Shown here piece after piece: positions 8,586 through 15,361 of a stretch of DNA of 63,789 bases (the first letter of the stretch is position 1; every line of letters begins with the position of its first letter). The notes beneath the pieces are model-generated. The model searched no databases. It had not been told where the DNA came from and was given only the letters and a program-made list of their open reading frames with translations. The position numbers and the translations under genes are program-made. The stretch covers positions 1 to 63,789 of the forward strand of contig JAQBYJ010000020.1 in assembly GCA_027622555.1 (NCBI GenBank), in the 5' to 3' direction. Origin of the DNA: Verrucomicrobiota bacterium. GTDB lineage: Bacteria > Verrucomicrobiota > Verrucomicrobiia > Opitutales > UBA2995.

Positions 8586-8660
8586 CTCGATTTGCCAATT
8601 ATTTGCCAATTTTCCTGCATTTAGGTGCATCAGTCTGCATTTATCTGCATCCCGCTAAAC
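8586..8660 (+). repeat. R element, copy R3 (left block)
   Basis: Begins with two copies of TTTGCCAATT, then TGCATTTAGG TGCATCAGTC TGCATTTATC TGCATCCCGC: four TGCA steps exactly 10 bp apart. After 'CGCTAAA' it departs from the other copies and runs into the small-protein/nucleotidyltransferase cassette. The right-hand block is missing. See R4, R5 and R6. Confidence 0.7.
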
Positions 8661-8709
8661 TCTCAGCCAGATTCTTGACCTGTAACCCAAAAACAGTACT
8701 GTATGAACA

Positions 8710-8919
8710 ATGGCAACATGCTCTCCAGTCAAAGACATCGATCAAGATTTCGCACGTAAACGGGCTCTTTCCCGCCGTGATGATGCTAGAACTCTGTCCA
8801 CGGGTAAGGCGACTCCTGCCGAACTCCAACGCCGTAACTCCATTCTTCCCGAGGATTTTTGGGAAAAGTCTGAAATTGATTGGGACGCCCTCGCCGTTGG
8901 AAAAAAACCGCACAGTTAA
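8710..8919 (+). CDS. Small protein preceding a nucleotidyltransferase (putative antitoxin)
   Basis: A 69-aa soluble, charged protein ('MATCSPVKDIDQDFARKRAL...ILPEDFWEKSEIDWDALAVG'). I do not recognise a named family. A second copy at 11683-11892 keeps the full open frame with 57 of 69 identical residues. It overlaps the probable TTG start of the nucleotidyltransferase gene, so the two are translationally coupled and look like a toxin-antitoxin pair. 'DFWEKSEIDWD' near the C-terminus is a plausible partner-binding helix. Function is inferred from context only. Confidence 0.6.
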   Translation: MATCSPVKDIDQDFARKRALSRRDDARTLSTGKATPAELQRRNSILPEDFWEKSEIDWDALAVGKKPHS

Positions 8920-9613
8920 GGATTACTTCGATTTGCTAATTGGAGACACTGGGCTGATTTTGGTCGGCGGTCAGGCCGTAAATCTCTGGGCAGAGAAATA
9001 CCAGACGCAGGATGCCAACATTTTGGCATTTCAACCTTTCACCAGCAGAGATGCTGATTTCTACCGTAGATTGCCCAAACTTCATCTCCCTGGAAACTGG
9101 GAGAGTTTACCAAATCCAAGTAAAGGACGAATGCGCCTCGTGTCCCATGTTCTCACGGGACCGGAAGGCCAAACCGCCGAAATCATTCGCAGTGTAAACG
9201 GACTGAAACCAAAGGACATTGAGAACGGAGCTATTTCAATTCACTATGCGGGCAAGCCCATGTGGTTTCTTTGCCCGGTTGCCTTGTTCCAGGCCAAGTT
9301 GGCAAATGTCAACTCGCTTACCCAGGAAGAACGACAGGATATTCGGCATCTCAAATTACTCGTACCAGTCACGCGTTGCTTCTTTAAAGAGGTTCTTGAG
9401 AGCTACCAAAAAACCGAACGGCCGATCGCTCTCCTGAGGTGGCTTCGTCAGCACGTTGAGAATCTGCGGCTTGCCGTGAGCCAAGGGCATATCCCTCAGC
9501 TTGAATGGAGCGATTGCTTGCCAATTGAGCATATGGCAACCCACTCAAATCAATCAGTTGTCAATTTTCAAAAGCGCTTGAAGGTAACTCCACCTTTATC
9601 AGATTTGGGTTAG
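8897..9613 (+). CDS. Nucleotidyltransferase-fold protein (putative AbiEii-like toxin)
   Basis: A 238-aa protein if it starts at TTG 8897. The open frame extends back to 8603, but that part is R-element DNA and the antitoxin gene read out of frame. 'LILVGGQAVNLWAEKYQ' gives the helix/Gly-Gly motif and 'TSRDADFYRR' the Asp-x-Asp metal motif of a minimal nucleotidyltransferase fold. Such proteins in two-gene cassettes often transfer nucleotides to tRNA or proteins as toxins. 'RHLKLLVPVTRCFFKEVL' and the helical C-terminus resemble a helper domain. The duplicate at about 11875-12004 is broken. Toxin role is inference. Confidence 0.65.
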   Translation: MEKNRTVKDYFDLLIGDTGLILVGGQAVNLWAEKYQTQDANILAFQPFTSRDADFYRRLPKLHLPGNWESLPNPSKGRMRLVSHVLTGPEGQTAEIIRSVNGLKPKDIENGAISIHYAGKPMWFLCPVALFQAKLANVNSLTQEERQDIRHLKLLVPVTRCFFKEVLESYQKTERPIALLRWLRQHVENLRLAVSQGHIPQLEWSDCLPIEHMATHSNQSVVNFQKRLKVTPPLSDLG

Positions 9614-9814
9614 GGCCTTCCGGTATTCATTTTCCTTTTGAGCCGAGAAGTAGGGGTAGGGAACAATCTTTCTTTTCTGTTAGGGATAAGAAGCTTAATC
9701 AGAGAAATTCTTGTTGCAAAAGTGCAAAGATGAGAATCAACCGAGAGCCAAAAGCGCGAGCATTCATAATTTTTTGACCCAAATTCATTCAAAAAAAGTG
9801 AAATATAACGTAGC

Positions 9815-9960
9815 TAGATTTGCCAATAATTTGCCAATTATCCCGCATTTTGGTGCATCAGTCTGCATTTATCTGCATCCCGCTAAATTCTTAACGTGCT
9901 GATAAATAACGATAAGTGAAAATGAATGCAGATAGATGCAAATAGGTGAACTATCTTTAC
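9815..9960 (+). repeat. R element, copy R4 (complete)
   Basis: Left block: TTTGCCAAT twice, then TGCA-type steps ending TGCATTTATC TGCATCCCGC. Next comes a central spacer of about 47 bp containing 'TTCTTAACGTGCTGATAAAT'. The right block is TGAAAATGAA TGCAGATAGA TGCAAATAGG TGAAC, again with a 10-bp period. The TGCAGATA units of the right block are the reverse complement of those on the left, so the blocks face each other. The element ends directly at a tRNA 3' fragment. Confidence 0.75.
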
Positions 9961-9987
9961 CGGTTCGACTCCCGCCACCTCCACCAT
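9961..9987 (+). repeat. tRNA 3'-end fragment (att-like core), copy 1
   Basis: CGGTTCGACTCCCGCCACCT followed by CCACCAT. It holds the T-loop (GGTTCGACTCC), the 3' acceptor strand CACCTCC and the encoded CCA of a tRNA; the implied acceptor GGAGGTG suits bacterial tRNA-Ser. The rest of the tRNA is absent. An identical 27-bp copy lies at 13926-13952, also right after an R element. Tyrosine-recombinase islands leave exactly such 3' fragments. Confidence 0.75.
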
Positions 9988-10559
9988 GCTTCGCTCTGCG
10001 AGCTACGCATGGCGCAGCCATGGGGAGCGACACAGATGGAAGCATGCCTCGCCGTAGTTTTTAAATGAAGGCGGGCTCCACACCCTCCTTCAAATCTCCA
10101 AATTTCAAGCAATGTAGGGAGGAAGCGTAATCTCCTGAAAGCAGTACCGATGGCAGGAAATTGGCAGAAATCATTAACTTCTCCTCTGATAGCCCCCCAC
10201 ATTTGGGAGCCTAGCTGGCGGGATCATAGACCGTTCAGGGGCCGTTTCAACAATGACACAAGTCCCTGCATTGAGGGTAGGGGATTCGCCCTTGTACAGG
10301 ACTTTTTATGATTGGATGGCTGGAAGGATCGTCTGGTCTTGGTGTATCAGGGCGCTATTACACCGAACGTCTCGACAGAGATCTCACGTAATCATTTATA
10401 TCGAAATACCAAAATTTCGCCTATCGTTTAACACCCTCAGGCTTCGCTAAAGCTACTCCCGACTAGCGCAGCACCTAGCCCTCCTCACTTCTCATCTAAA
10501 GCTGTGGATACAGTTTTTAATAATCTTGGTAAAACGAGAAATTATGCTACTTTAATATC
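9988..10559. other. Gene-free stretch
   Basis: No gene I can support; the open frames here have no recognisable protein. Near 9988-10030 is a GC-rich patch with several short palindromic words (GCGAGCTACGC, CATGGCGCAGCCATG) of the REP type. The last 60 bp are AT-rich and should hold the promoter of the DUF433 gene. Confidence 0.5.
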
Positions 10560-10778
10560 ATGAATAAAGGATTGTCAGGAGTTATTAATAGAAATCCCGA
10601 TATTGTTGGTGGGTTGTTGGTATTTTCTGATACCCGTGTCCTTGTTAAGAGCTTGTTTGATGCGCTGGAAGCAGGTGATACCATCGATGACTTTCTTGAG
10701 GGATTCCCTACCGTTAAGCGAGAGCAGGTTATTGCGGTGCTCGAGCAGTCCAAAAAAGATATATTGGCAATAGCATAA
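10560..10778 (+). CDS. DUF433-family antitoxin
   Basis: A 72-aa protein of the DUF433 (VapB-like, winged/homeodomain-like helix) family: 'INRNPDIVGGLLVFSDTRVL' then 'LFDALEAGDTIDDFLEGFPT'. These small DNA-binding proteins pair with DUF5615 PIN-like toxins. Its stop overlaps the start of the next gene by one base (TAATG). Intact. Confidence 0.9.
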   Translation: MNKGLSGVINRNPDIVGGLLVFSDTRVLVKSLFDALEAGDTIDDFLEGFPTVKREQVIAVLEQSKKDILAIA

Positions 10779-11101
10779 TGCGGATATTGCTTGATGAAAA
10801 CCTTGATTGGAGGTTATGCAGGGAACTGAGCGGGAATGAGGTTACCTCAGTCTCTAAAACAGATTTGGCTGGATTGAATAATGGAGCATTATTAGCCAAA
10901 GCTGAAGAAGGATTTGATGTGTTTGTGACCATAGACGCTGGCTTGCCGTATCAACAAAACATTCAAAGTAAAAAGATAGCAGTCGTTGTTCTCAAAGCAA
11001 AAACCAATCGCCTGGAAGACACCATCCCACTCATGCCTAAATTACTCGAATTGCTGCCTACACTTGCTCCTGGTAAGCTCGAAATGATAACTCTGTCATA
11101 A
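10778..11101 (+). CDS. DUF5615 PIN-like toxin
   Basis: A 107-aa PIN-like protein. It opens 'MRILLDENLDWRLCRELSGN' (the DEN motif of DUF5615) and has 'VFVTIDAGLPYQQN' in the position of the second acidic motif. This family is a divergent PIN-fold nuclease used as the toxin with DUF433 antitoxins. Translationally coupled to the upstream gene. No defects are visible. Confidence 0.88.
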   Translation: MRILLDENLDWRLCRELSGNEVTSVSKTDLAGLNNGALLAKAEEGFDVFVTIDAGLPYQQNIQSKKIAVVVLKAKTNRLEDTIPLMPKLLELLPTLAPGKLEMITLS

Positions 11102-11169
11102 ACTTACTCACAACCTACAGGCCAACCATAGCTCACGCAACGCCAGTTTTAAAATAAACGCAGTAAACC

Positions 11170-11396
11170 TGTAGGGCCAATCAGCCCATTTAATTAACAC
11201 GTTGAGCGTGTAAGAGTTAGAATCATGGTTTGGGTTACATGAATCTACGGTTTCATTTGATGGAAAACATCGTTGCGGGCTGGGTAAACCGACATCAACA
11301 AGCAGTCATTGAGTACCTTAAAGAGGAAAGACAGATCTTGATCGAGCAGCTGGGTGGTAAGCCGAAGGCCCATCAGGAGACCAGGCCGAAATATTC
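11170..11396 (+). mobile_element. IS remnant D: left terminal repeat and transposase N-terminus
   Basis: The left terminal sequence starts at 11170 (TGTAGGGCCAATCAGCCC, with five A's fewer than copy B). From 11260 the frame reads 'MENIVAGWVNRHQQAVIEYL' then 'KEERQILIEQLGGKPKAHQE', the best-preserved transposase N-terminus in the window. At about 11396 it is replaced by R element R5 with the same junction as in remnant C ('CATCAGGAGACCAGGCCGAA' here), which shows that C and D descend from one IS-R fusion. Confidence 0.65.
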
Positions 11397-11530
11397 TCGA
11401 TTTGCCAATTATTTGCCAATTTACCTGCATTTAGGTGCATCCATGTGCATTTACCTGCTTCGCGCTAAATTCTTAAAGTACTGATAGATAATGATAAGTG
11501 CAAATGGATGCAGATAATTGCAACTAAACA
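11397..11530 (+). repeat. R element, copy R5 (complete)
   Basis: Contains TTTGCCAATT twice, TGCATTTAGG TGCATCCATG TGCATTTACC TGC..., a central spacer with 'AAAGTACTGATAGATAATGA', then the right block TGCAAATGGA TGCAGATAAT TGCAAC, all with a 10-bp period. It differs from R4 and R6 in lacking the tRNA 3' fragment. About 100 bp of unrelated DNA separates it from the second nucleotidyltransferase cassette. Confidence 0.72.
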
Positions 11531-11682
11531 AAACTTCTGGTTCCACACCAAACTTCTTAGGCAGTTTCCTGGATCTACGCCAAAGTTTTGAGGACTGGGT
11601 ACGCATTTTCTCTGAGTTTGAACTTTTAGATTCTGCTGAGCCAGATTCTTGACCGTTAACCTAAAAACGTAGTGTACGAACA

Positions 11683-11892
11683 ATGGCAACATACTCTCCA
11701 GTCAAGGACATCGATCAAAATTTCGCACGTAAACGGGTTCTTTCCCGCCGTGATGATTCAAGAGCTCTGTCCACGGGTAAGGCGACTCCTGCCAAACTCC
11801 AGTGCCGTAACTCCATTCTTCCCGAGGATTTTTGGGACAAGTCTGAAATTGATTGGGATACCATCGCCGTTGGAAGAAAATCGCACAGTTAA
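11683..11892 (+). CDS. Second copy of the small putative antitoxin
   Basis: A 69-aa duplicate of the gene at 8710-8919, with 12 substitutions and no frame damage ('MATYSPVKDIDQNFARKRVL'). The DNA upstream is also duplicated from about 11638 ('GCCAGATTCTTGACC'), so the whole cassette including its promoter was copied. Its partner nucleotidyltransferase is destroyed, leaving a possible orphan antitoxin that could still neutralise the intact toxin at 8897. Confidence 0.55.
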   Translation: MATYSPVKDIDQNFARKRVLSRRDDSRALSTGKATPAKLQCRNSILPEDFWDKSEIDWDTIAVGRKSHS

Positions 11893-12004
11893 GGATTACA
11901 TCGATCTGCTGGATGCAGACACCGGGCTGTTTTGTTTGCCGCATTGCTTTTGCGAGTTTCGCAGTTGAGGTATATCGGCGGTCAGGGTGGATATCTCTGG
12001 ACAG
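11870..12004 (+). pseudogene. Remnant of the duplicated nucleotidyltransferase toxin
   Basis: Reads 'LEENRTVKDYIDLLDADTGL' from TTG near 11870, matching the start of the intact copy. Then about 40 bp of foreign sequence ('TTTGTTTGCCGCATTGCTTT') interrupts it, followed by 'CGGCGGTCAGGGTGGATATC', the counterpart of the Gly-Gly motif. It then ends where a minus-strand PIN gene begins. Not functional. Confidence 0.65.
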
Positions 12005-12015
12005 GTGGCTCAAGC

Positions 12016-12456
12016 CTATTCTAGTGGATTCCAAATCTTGTCAAAACCCAGATCTTCGAAGTCTTTTATATTGGCGGTGGCGAAGTCCTTGACGCCAAAG
12101 GCCAGAAGAGTGAGTGCGGTGCGGGCGTCGAAAATGCGGCGGCGCGCGAAATTCGGTTTTGAGGCCATTGTCCAAAGCTCGTTGTGAATAGGGCGGCTTT
12201 TTGCGGGAAATCCGACTATTTTCCAGGCTGGGTGACTACGGTAGATCTGAATCACTTCCGAGGCATCCCCGGGAGATAATGGTTTCTTCAAAATCGCGGG
12301 ATTACAAAGCAAAACGTAGAACTCGCAGAGGACAAACTCGCTGAGGGCGATGTCTTCCCGCTTGGTCAAGCCTTTCAAATAATCTTCCGCCGCCCGTTGC
12401 TGCGGGCAGTCCGCGTTGAACGCGTAAAAAAGAATATTGGCGTCGAGCGAGAGCAT
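12016..12456 (-). CDS. PIN-domain toxin, VapC-like
   Basis: A 146-aa PIN protein ('MLSLDANILFYAFNADCPQQ') with Asp5, Glu40/Glu45 ('LSEFVLCEFYVLL'), Asp110 ('RRIFDARTALTLL') and the final 'TANIKDFEDLGF'. It follows the RHH antitoxin with no gap (TAA immediately before ATG). 'LSLDANILFYAFN' and 'TANIKDF' define a widespread VapC branch. Its 3' end abuts the broken nucleotidyltransferase remnant. Intact. Confidence 0.9.
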   Translation of the reverse strand: MLSLDANILFYAFNADCPQQRAAEDYLKGLTKREDIALSEFVLCEFYVLLCNPAILKKPLSPGDASEVIQIYRSHPAWKIVGFPAKSRPIHNELWTMASKPNFARRRIFDARTALTLLAFGVKDFATANIKDFEDLGFDKIWNPLE

Positions 12457-12708
12457 TTAGGGAAGACGGGGCTCCATGTCGTCGAAGGCCAAACGATGCA
12501 TTTGCTCTGCACTTAAATTTTTCCAGCCGACATGCCGCGGAGACGGTGGAGTCCAGTCTTGTGGCTTCATTGTCAGGTCCGGATAAATGTCGAGCATGTG
12601 TTCGCCGCCACGACGCAGGGTCTCTGCCAAGGACCATTCTTTGCGCTTCGCCAGATGCTTGAGTTCGCGATAAAGGTCATCAGGGATCTGAATTTGTGTT
12701 TTAATCAT
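12457..12708 (-). CDS. Ribbon-helix-helix antitoxin
   Basis: An 83-aa protein starting 'MIKTQIQIPDDLYRELKHLA', the ribbon strand and first helix of an RHH/CopG fold, followed by 'EWSLAETLRRGGEHML' and a proline-rich toxin-binding tail ('WTPPSPRHVGWKNL'). Directly upstream of and coupled to the VapC-like gene. The tail motif 'PRHVGWKNLS' resembles antitoxins of this VapC branch. Confidence 0.88.
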   Translation of the reverse strand: MIKTQIQIPDDLYRELKHLAKRKEWSLAETLRRGGEHMLDIYPDLTMKPQDWTPPSPRHVGWKNLSAEQMHRLAFDDMEPRLP

Positions 12709-12731
12709 CCATGAAATTTACTTATCCACTA

Positions 12732-12745
12732 AATTGATGTCAATT
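12732..12745 (-). promoter_or_regulatory. Inverted repeat upstream of RHH/PIN operon
   Basis: AATTGA-tg-TCAATT, a perfect 6-bp inverted repeat 24 bp upstream of the antitoxin start. A position typical for autorepression by the RHH antitoxin. Confidence 0.45.
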
Positions 12746-12863
12746 GAAGAATTATTCGAGGACTTGCGATTACAGATTTTTTAGAGAGTGATATTTCTCC
12801 GCAAAATCCCAGATAGGAAAGTAATCATGAACGCAAGGCGTTATCTTTTAAAAATCAAAGTGC

Positions 12864-13715
12864 TTGAAATTGAGCCTGAAATTTGGAGACTACGGCGGTG
12901 GTGCATATGATTGCGAGGATCATGTTAGTGAGCTTCTGGACGAGGTGCTGACACAGTTGAATTCCAAAAAGATTGGCCCAGAATTTCGACGTGAAATTCT
13001 TGAACGTGTCCTGCCCTTTATCGAAAGCGGCAATGCAGGCATGGATGATTTGCTCTATGAAGTCGCTTATGCCACCTGCTATGATGATACCGACTGGCGC
13101 AGGCTGGCGGTGGCTTTTGAAGCCATGCAGGGTGATTGGAAATTGGACCATGCCCGGCGAATATACCGTCGGCTCATGGACGAATGGACGAACTGCGAGG
13201 GTTTGTCGCTGAGCGGGCTGAAGCGGCAGGCGACCGTGAAAAGTATCTCCAGATTCAATTCGATCAGGCCACAGACCGCCTGACACTCGAAAAATATAAG
13301 GCATTCAAGAAAAAATGCAAAACTGCTGAATGGGCACGATTCGAGTCTCAAGTGGTTGCGCGCATTGAAGCAGTTTGGGAGACAGAACAGCTTAAAGTGC
13401 GCATGTATCGCAAAGAGTACGACGAGGCGGTGAATGTTTGGTCGAGTTGGTGTACCCGTCGATAGATTGGAGTGGTGGGGATGAAATTCAGACCGCAAAA
13501 AAGCTCGAAAAACGCTACCCTGAAAAGATTCTCAAATACTACGTTTCCGGGCTCGGCAATTTAACGATAAACGCTACGCGAAAGGAGTATGCTCGCAAGG
13601 CCAAGGTAATGTCGAAGGTGCACCGTTTGCTTGTCGAGGTCCTTGGTGACGAAGCGCGCTGGAAAAAGTTTGCGACCAAGGTGAAGCAAGCGAATATTCA
13701 GTGTCCGGCATCATT
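12864..13715 (+). pseudogene. Broken SWIM-zinc-finger-associated protein (C-terminal part)
   Basis: Three consecutive frames join into one protein resembling the C-terminal half of bacterial SWIM zinc-finger/DUF6880-like proteins. Frame 1 reads 'LLYEVAYATCYDDTDWRRLA' to about 13180. Frame 2 reads 'AAGDREKYLQIQFDQATDRL' and 'MYRKEYDEAV' to about 13435. Frame 3 reads 'AKKLEKRYPEKILKYYVSGL' and 'KVMSKVHRLLVEVLGDEARW' to about 13710. At least two frameshifts, no SWIM cysteines at the start and a missing last segment show a dead gene. The family is only loosely characterised. Confidence 0.65.
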
Positions 13716-13781
13716 GGGAATAATGGAATGTTTCTATTCCTGCCAAATACCTGTCAAAAACAGTGAAATATCATGTTTTAG

Positions 13782-13925
13782 GATTTGGCAATTATTTGCC
13801 AATTCTCCTTCATTTTGGTGTATCAGTCTGCATGTACCTGCATCCCTCTGAAATTATAACGTGCTGATAGATAACGATAAATGTAAATAGATGCAGATAA
13901 GTGAAAATAAGTGAACGATTCAAAT
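13782..13925 (+). repeat. R element, copy R6 (complete)
   Basis: TTTGGCAATT, TTTGCCAATT, then a TGCA-type left block (TGTATCAGTC TGCATGTACC TGCATCCC), a central 'TATAACGTGCTGATAGATAA' spacer and a right block TGTAAATAGA TGCAGATAAG TGAAAATAAG TGAAC with exact 10-bp steps. As with R4 it is followed at once by the tRNA 3' fragment. Confidence 0.72.
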
Positions 13926-13952
13926 CGGTTCGACTCCCGCCACCTCCACCAT
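13926..13952 (+). repeat. tRNA 3'-end fragment (att-like core), copy 2; probable right end of island
   Basis: Identical over 27 bp to copy 1 at 9961-9987. Downstream (13988-14030) are further TGCCAA repeats ('CCTGCCAAATTCCTGCCAAA') but no more toxin-antitoxin genes. I take this as the right boundary of the island. The 3.97 kb between the two copies would be one excisable unit. Confidence 0.7.
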
Positions 13953-14065
13953 TATAATCGATGACTTAGGTAATAAATAGATCATTCCTGCCAAATTCCT
14001 GCCAAAATTGTTCTGCCAATTGCCAGTTGATTTGCGAGTAAACCATATCAACATGGGCACCGATA

Positions 14066-15361
14066 ATGGATAGATCGGACAGATGTTTATTTGGTGAGTT
14101 GATTTCGGCTGCCTTACTTGCTCTGCTTGTAGCTGGGTGTAAGCCGACTCCGGAGGTTGTGGTACCTATTCTCAAGCAGAAGGTAGCGGTGGAGGAGCAG
14201 CTCAACCTATTTAATCACGAGGCAATTGGCAGAGCCGTTAAGGGAAATCCCTGGGTGGCCCATATCGATGCGGTTGATCTGGATCAGGATGGTCTGCTCG
14301 ATGTCGTTGGCTGTGAGGCTCGCGAAGGTGAGGTATTTTGGCTGCACCAGACATTTGCGGGAAAGTTCGAGGAAATTACCTTGGCTACTGAAATGAAGGG
14401 TCCGGTACATGTGGAAGCGGTGGATATGGATCGCGATGGTGATCTCGATCTGCTGATTGCCAGTATGAGCGTGATTTTCCCTAACAACGATCACATCGGA
14501 TTTGTTTATATTCTGGAGAACAATGGAAGCCAGGGATTTTTCCGACGAACGATTCTTGAGAATGTAATGAGAGTTTCAGACGTTCGGGCAGGAGATTTTA
14601 ATGGCGACGGCCAAATGGATTTGATCGTTGGACATTTTGGATACGACCAAGGTGAAATTCAATGGCTTGAACGCACCGGCAAGTGGAGTTTTGAAGGCCA
14701 CAATCTTCTAAGTTTGTCTGGAACGATACATGTCTGTGTTGCGGATTACGATGGCGATGGTGATGAAGACGTAGCAGCGCAGGTATCCCAGCAATGGGAA
14801 GAGATTCACCTATTTCTCAATGACGGCCTGGGCAACTTTTCGAGCAAGGTAATTTTCGGTTCTACAAACGAGGATTTTGCCTCCAGCGGGATGACTTTGG
14901 GAGACCTTAATCAGGATGGCAGACCGGATTTGTTGTTCGCGAATGGGGATGGCTTCGGCCCAACTCCGGTACCGGGTGCGCGTCCTTGGCACGGAGTACA
15001 TTGGTTGGAAAATAAAGGGGAAGGGAAATTTGATTATCGGCGCATTGGTGATCTTCCGGGAGCCTACAGTCCTATCCAGTGCGATCTGGATCAGGATGGA
15101 AATATGGATGTGGTAGCAGCGAGTTGTTTCAACGATTGGTTCAGCCCCAAACATGAATCGCTGGTTTGGTTTCGCAACGAGGGAGACTTCACGTTTTCAA
15201 AACGAATCCTGGCTTACCAACCCACCCATCTTTTAACGCTCGGTGTAGCCGATTTCTCTGGGTCTGGTGAACCTTGGATTGTGTCCGGGGCTTTTCACGC
15301 CTGGCCACCCTATGAAAAAATGACGCGTGTTCTCATATGGAAACCGAAGGAGGCGTTATGA
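14066..15361 (+). CDS. FG-GAP/VCBS-repeat lipoprotein
   Basis: A 431-aa exported protein. The signal ends in a lipobox ('LLALLVAGC'), so it should be membrane-anchored. The body is a seven-bladed-type FG-GAP propeller with repeated calcium-binding loops: 'DLDQDGLLDVV', 'DMDRDGDLDLL', 'DFNGDGQMDLI', 'DYDGDGDEDVA', 'DLNQDGRPDLL', 'DLDQDGNMDVV'. Such proteins bind surfaces or polysaccharides; the precise role is unknown. Its stop overlaps the start of the TPR lipoprotein gene (ATGA), so both are made together. The start is the first ATG in frame; a start inside the signal is possible. Confidence 0.85.
   Translation: MDRSDRCLFGELISAALLALLVAGCKPTPEVVVPILKQKVAVEEQLNLFNHEAIGRAVKGNPWVAHIDAVDLDQDGLLDVVGCEAREGEVFWLHQTFAGKFEEITLATEMKGPVHVEAVDMDRDGDLDLLIASMSVIFPNNDHIGFVYILENNGSQGFFRRTILENVMRVSDVRAGDFNGDGQMDLIVGHFGYDQGEIQWLERTGKWSFEGHNLLSLSGTIHVCVADYDGDGDEDVAAQVSQQWEEIHLFLNDGLGNFSSKVIFGSTNEDFASSGMTLGDLNQDGRPDLLFANGDGFGPTPVPGARPWHGVHWLENKGEGKFDYRRIGDLPGAYSPIQCDLDQDGNMDVVAASCFNDWFSPKHESLVWFRNEGDFTFSKRILAYQPTHLLTLGVADFSGSGEPWIVSGAFHAWPPYEKMTRVLIWKPKEAL

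Noticed and set aside
8603-9613. A single 336-aa protein
   Set aside because: Its first 98 codons are R-element DNA and the antitoxin gene read out of frame; the recognisable fold begins at about 8897.
9988-10450. Possible genes in the open frames of 9957-10202 and 10253-10450
   Set aside because: No ribosome site, family resemblance or conserved context; composition is that of repeat-rich spacer.
8586-13925. R elements as integron attC sites with toxin-antitoxin cassettes
   Set aside because: The palindromic layout and cassette-like genes invite it, but there is no integron integrase, no paired RYYYAAC/GTTRRRY ends, and modules lie in both orientations. The tRNA 3' ends point to tRNA-type integration instead.
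8586-13925. R elements as a CRISPR array
   Set aside because: The copies are separated by kilobases and contain genes between them; no uniform short repeat-spacer pattern and no cas genes.
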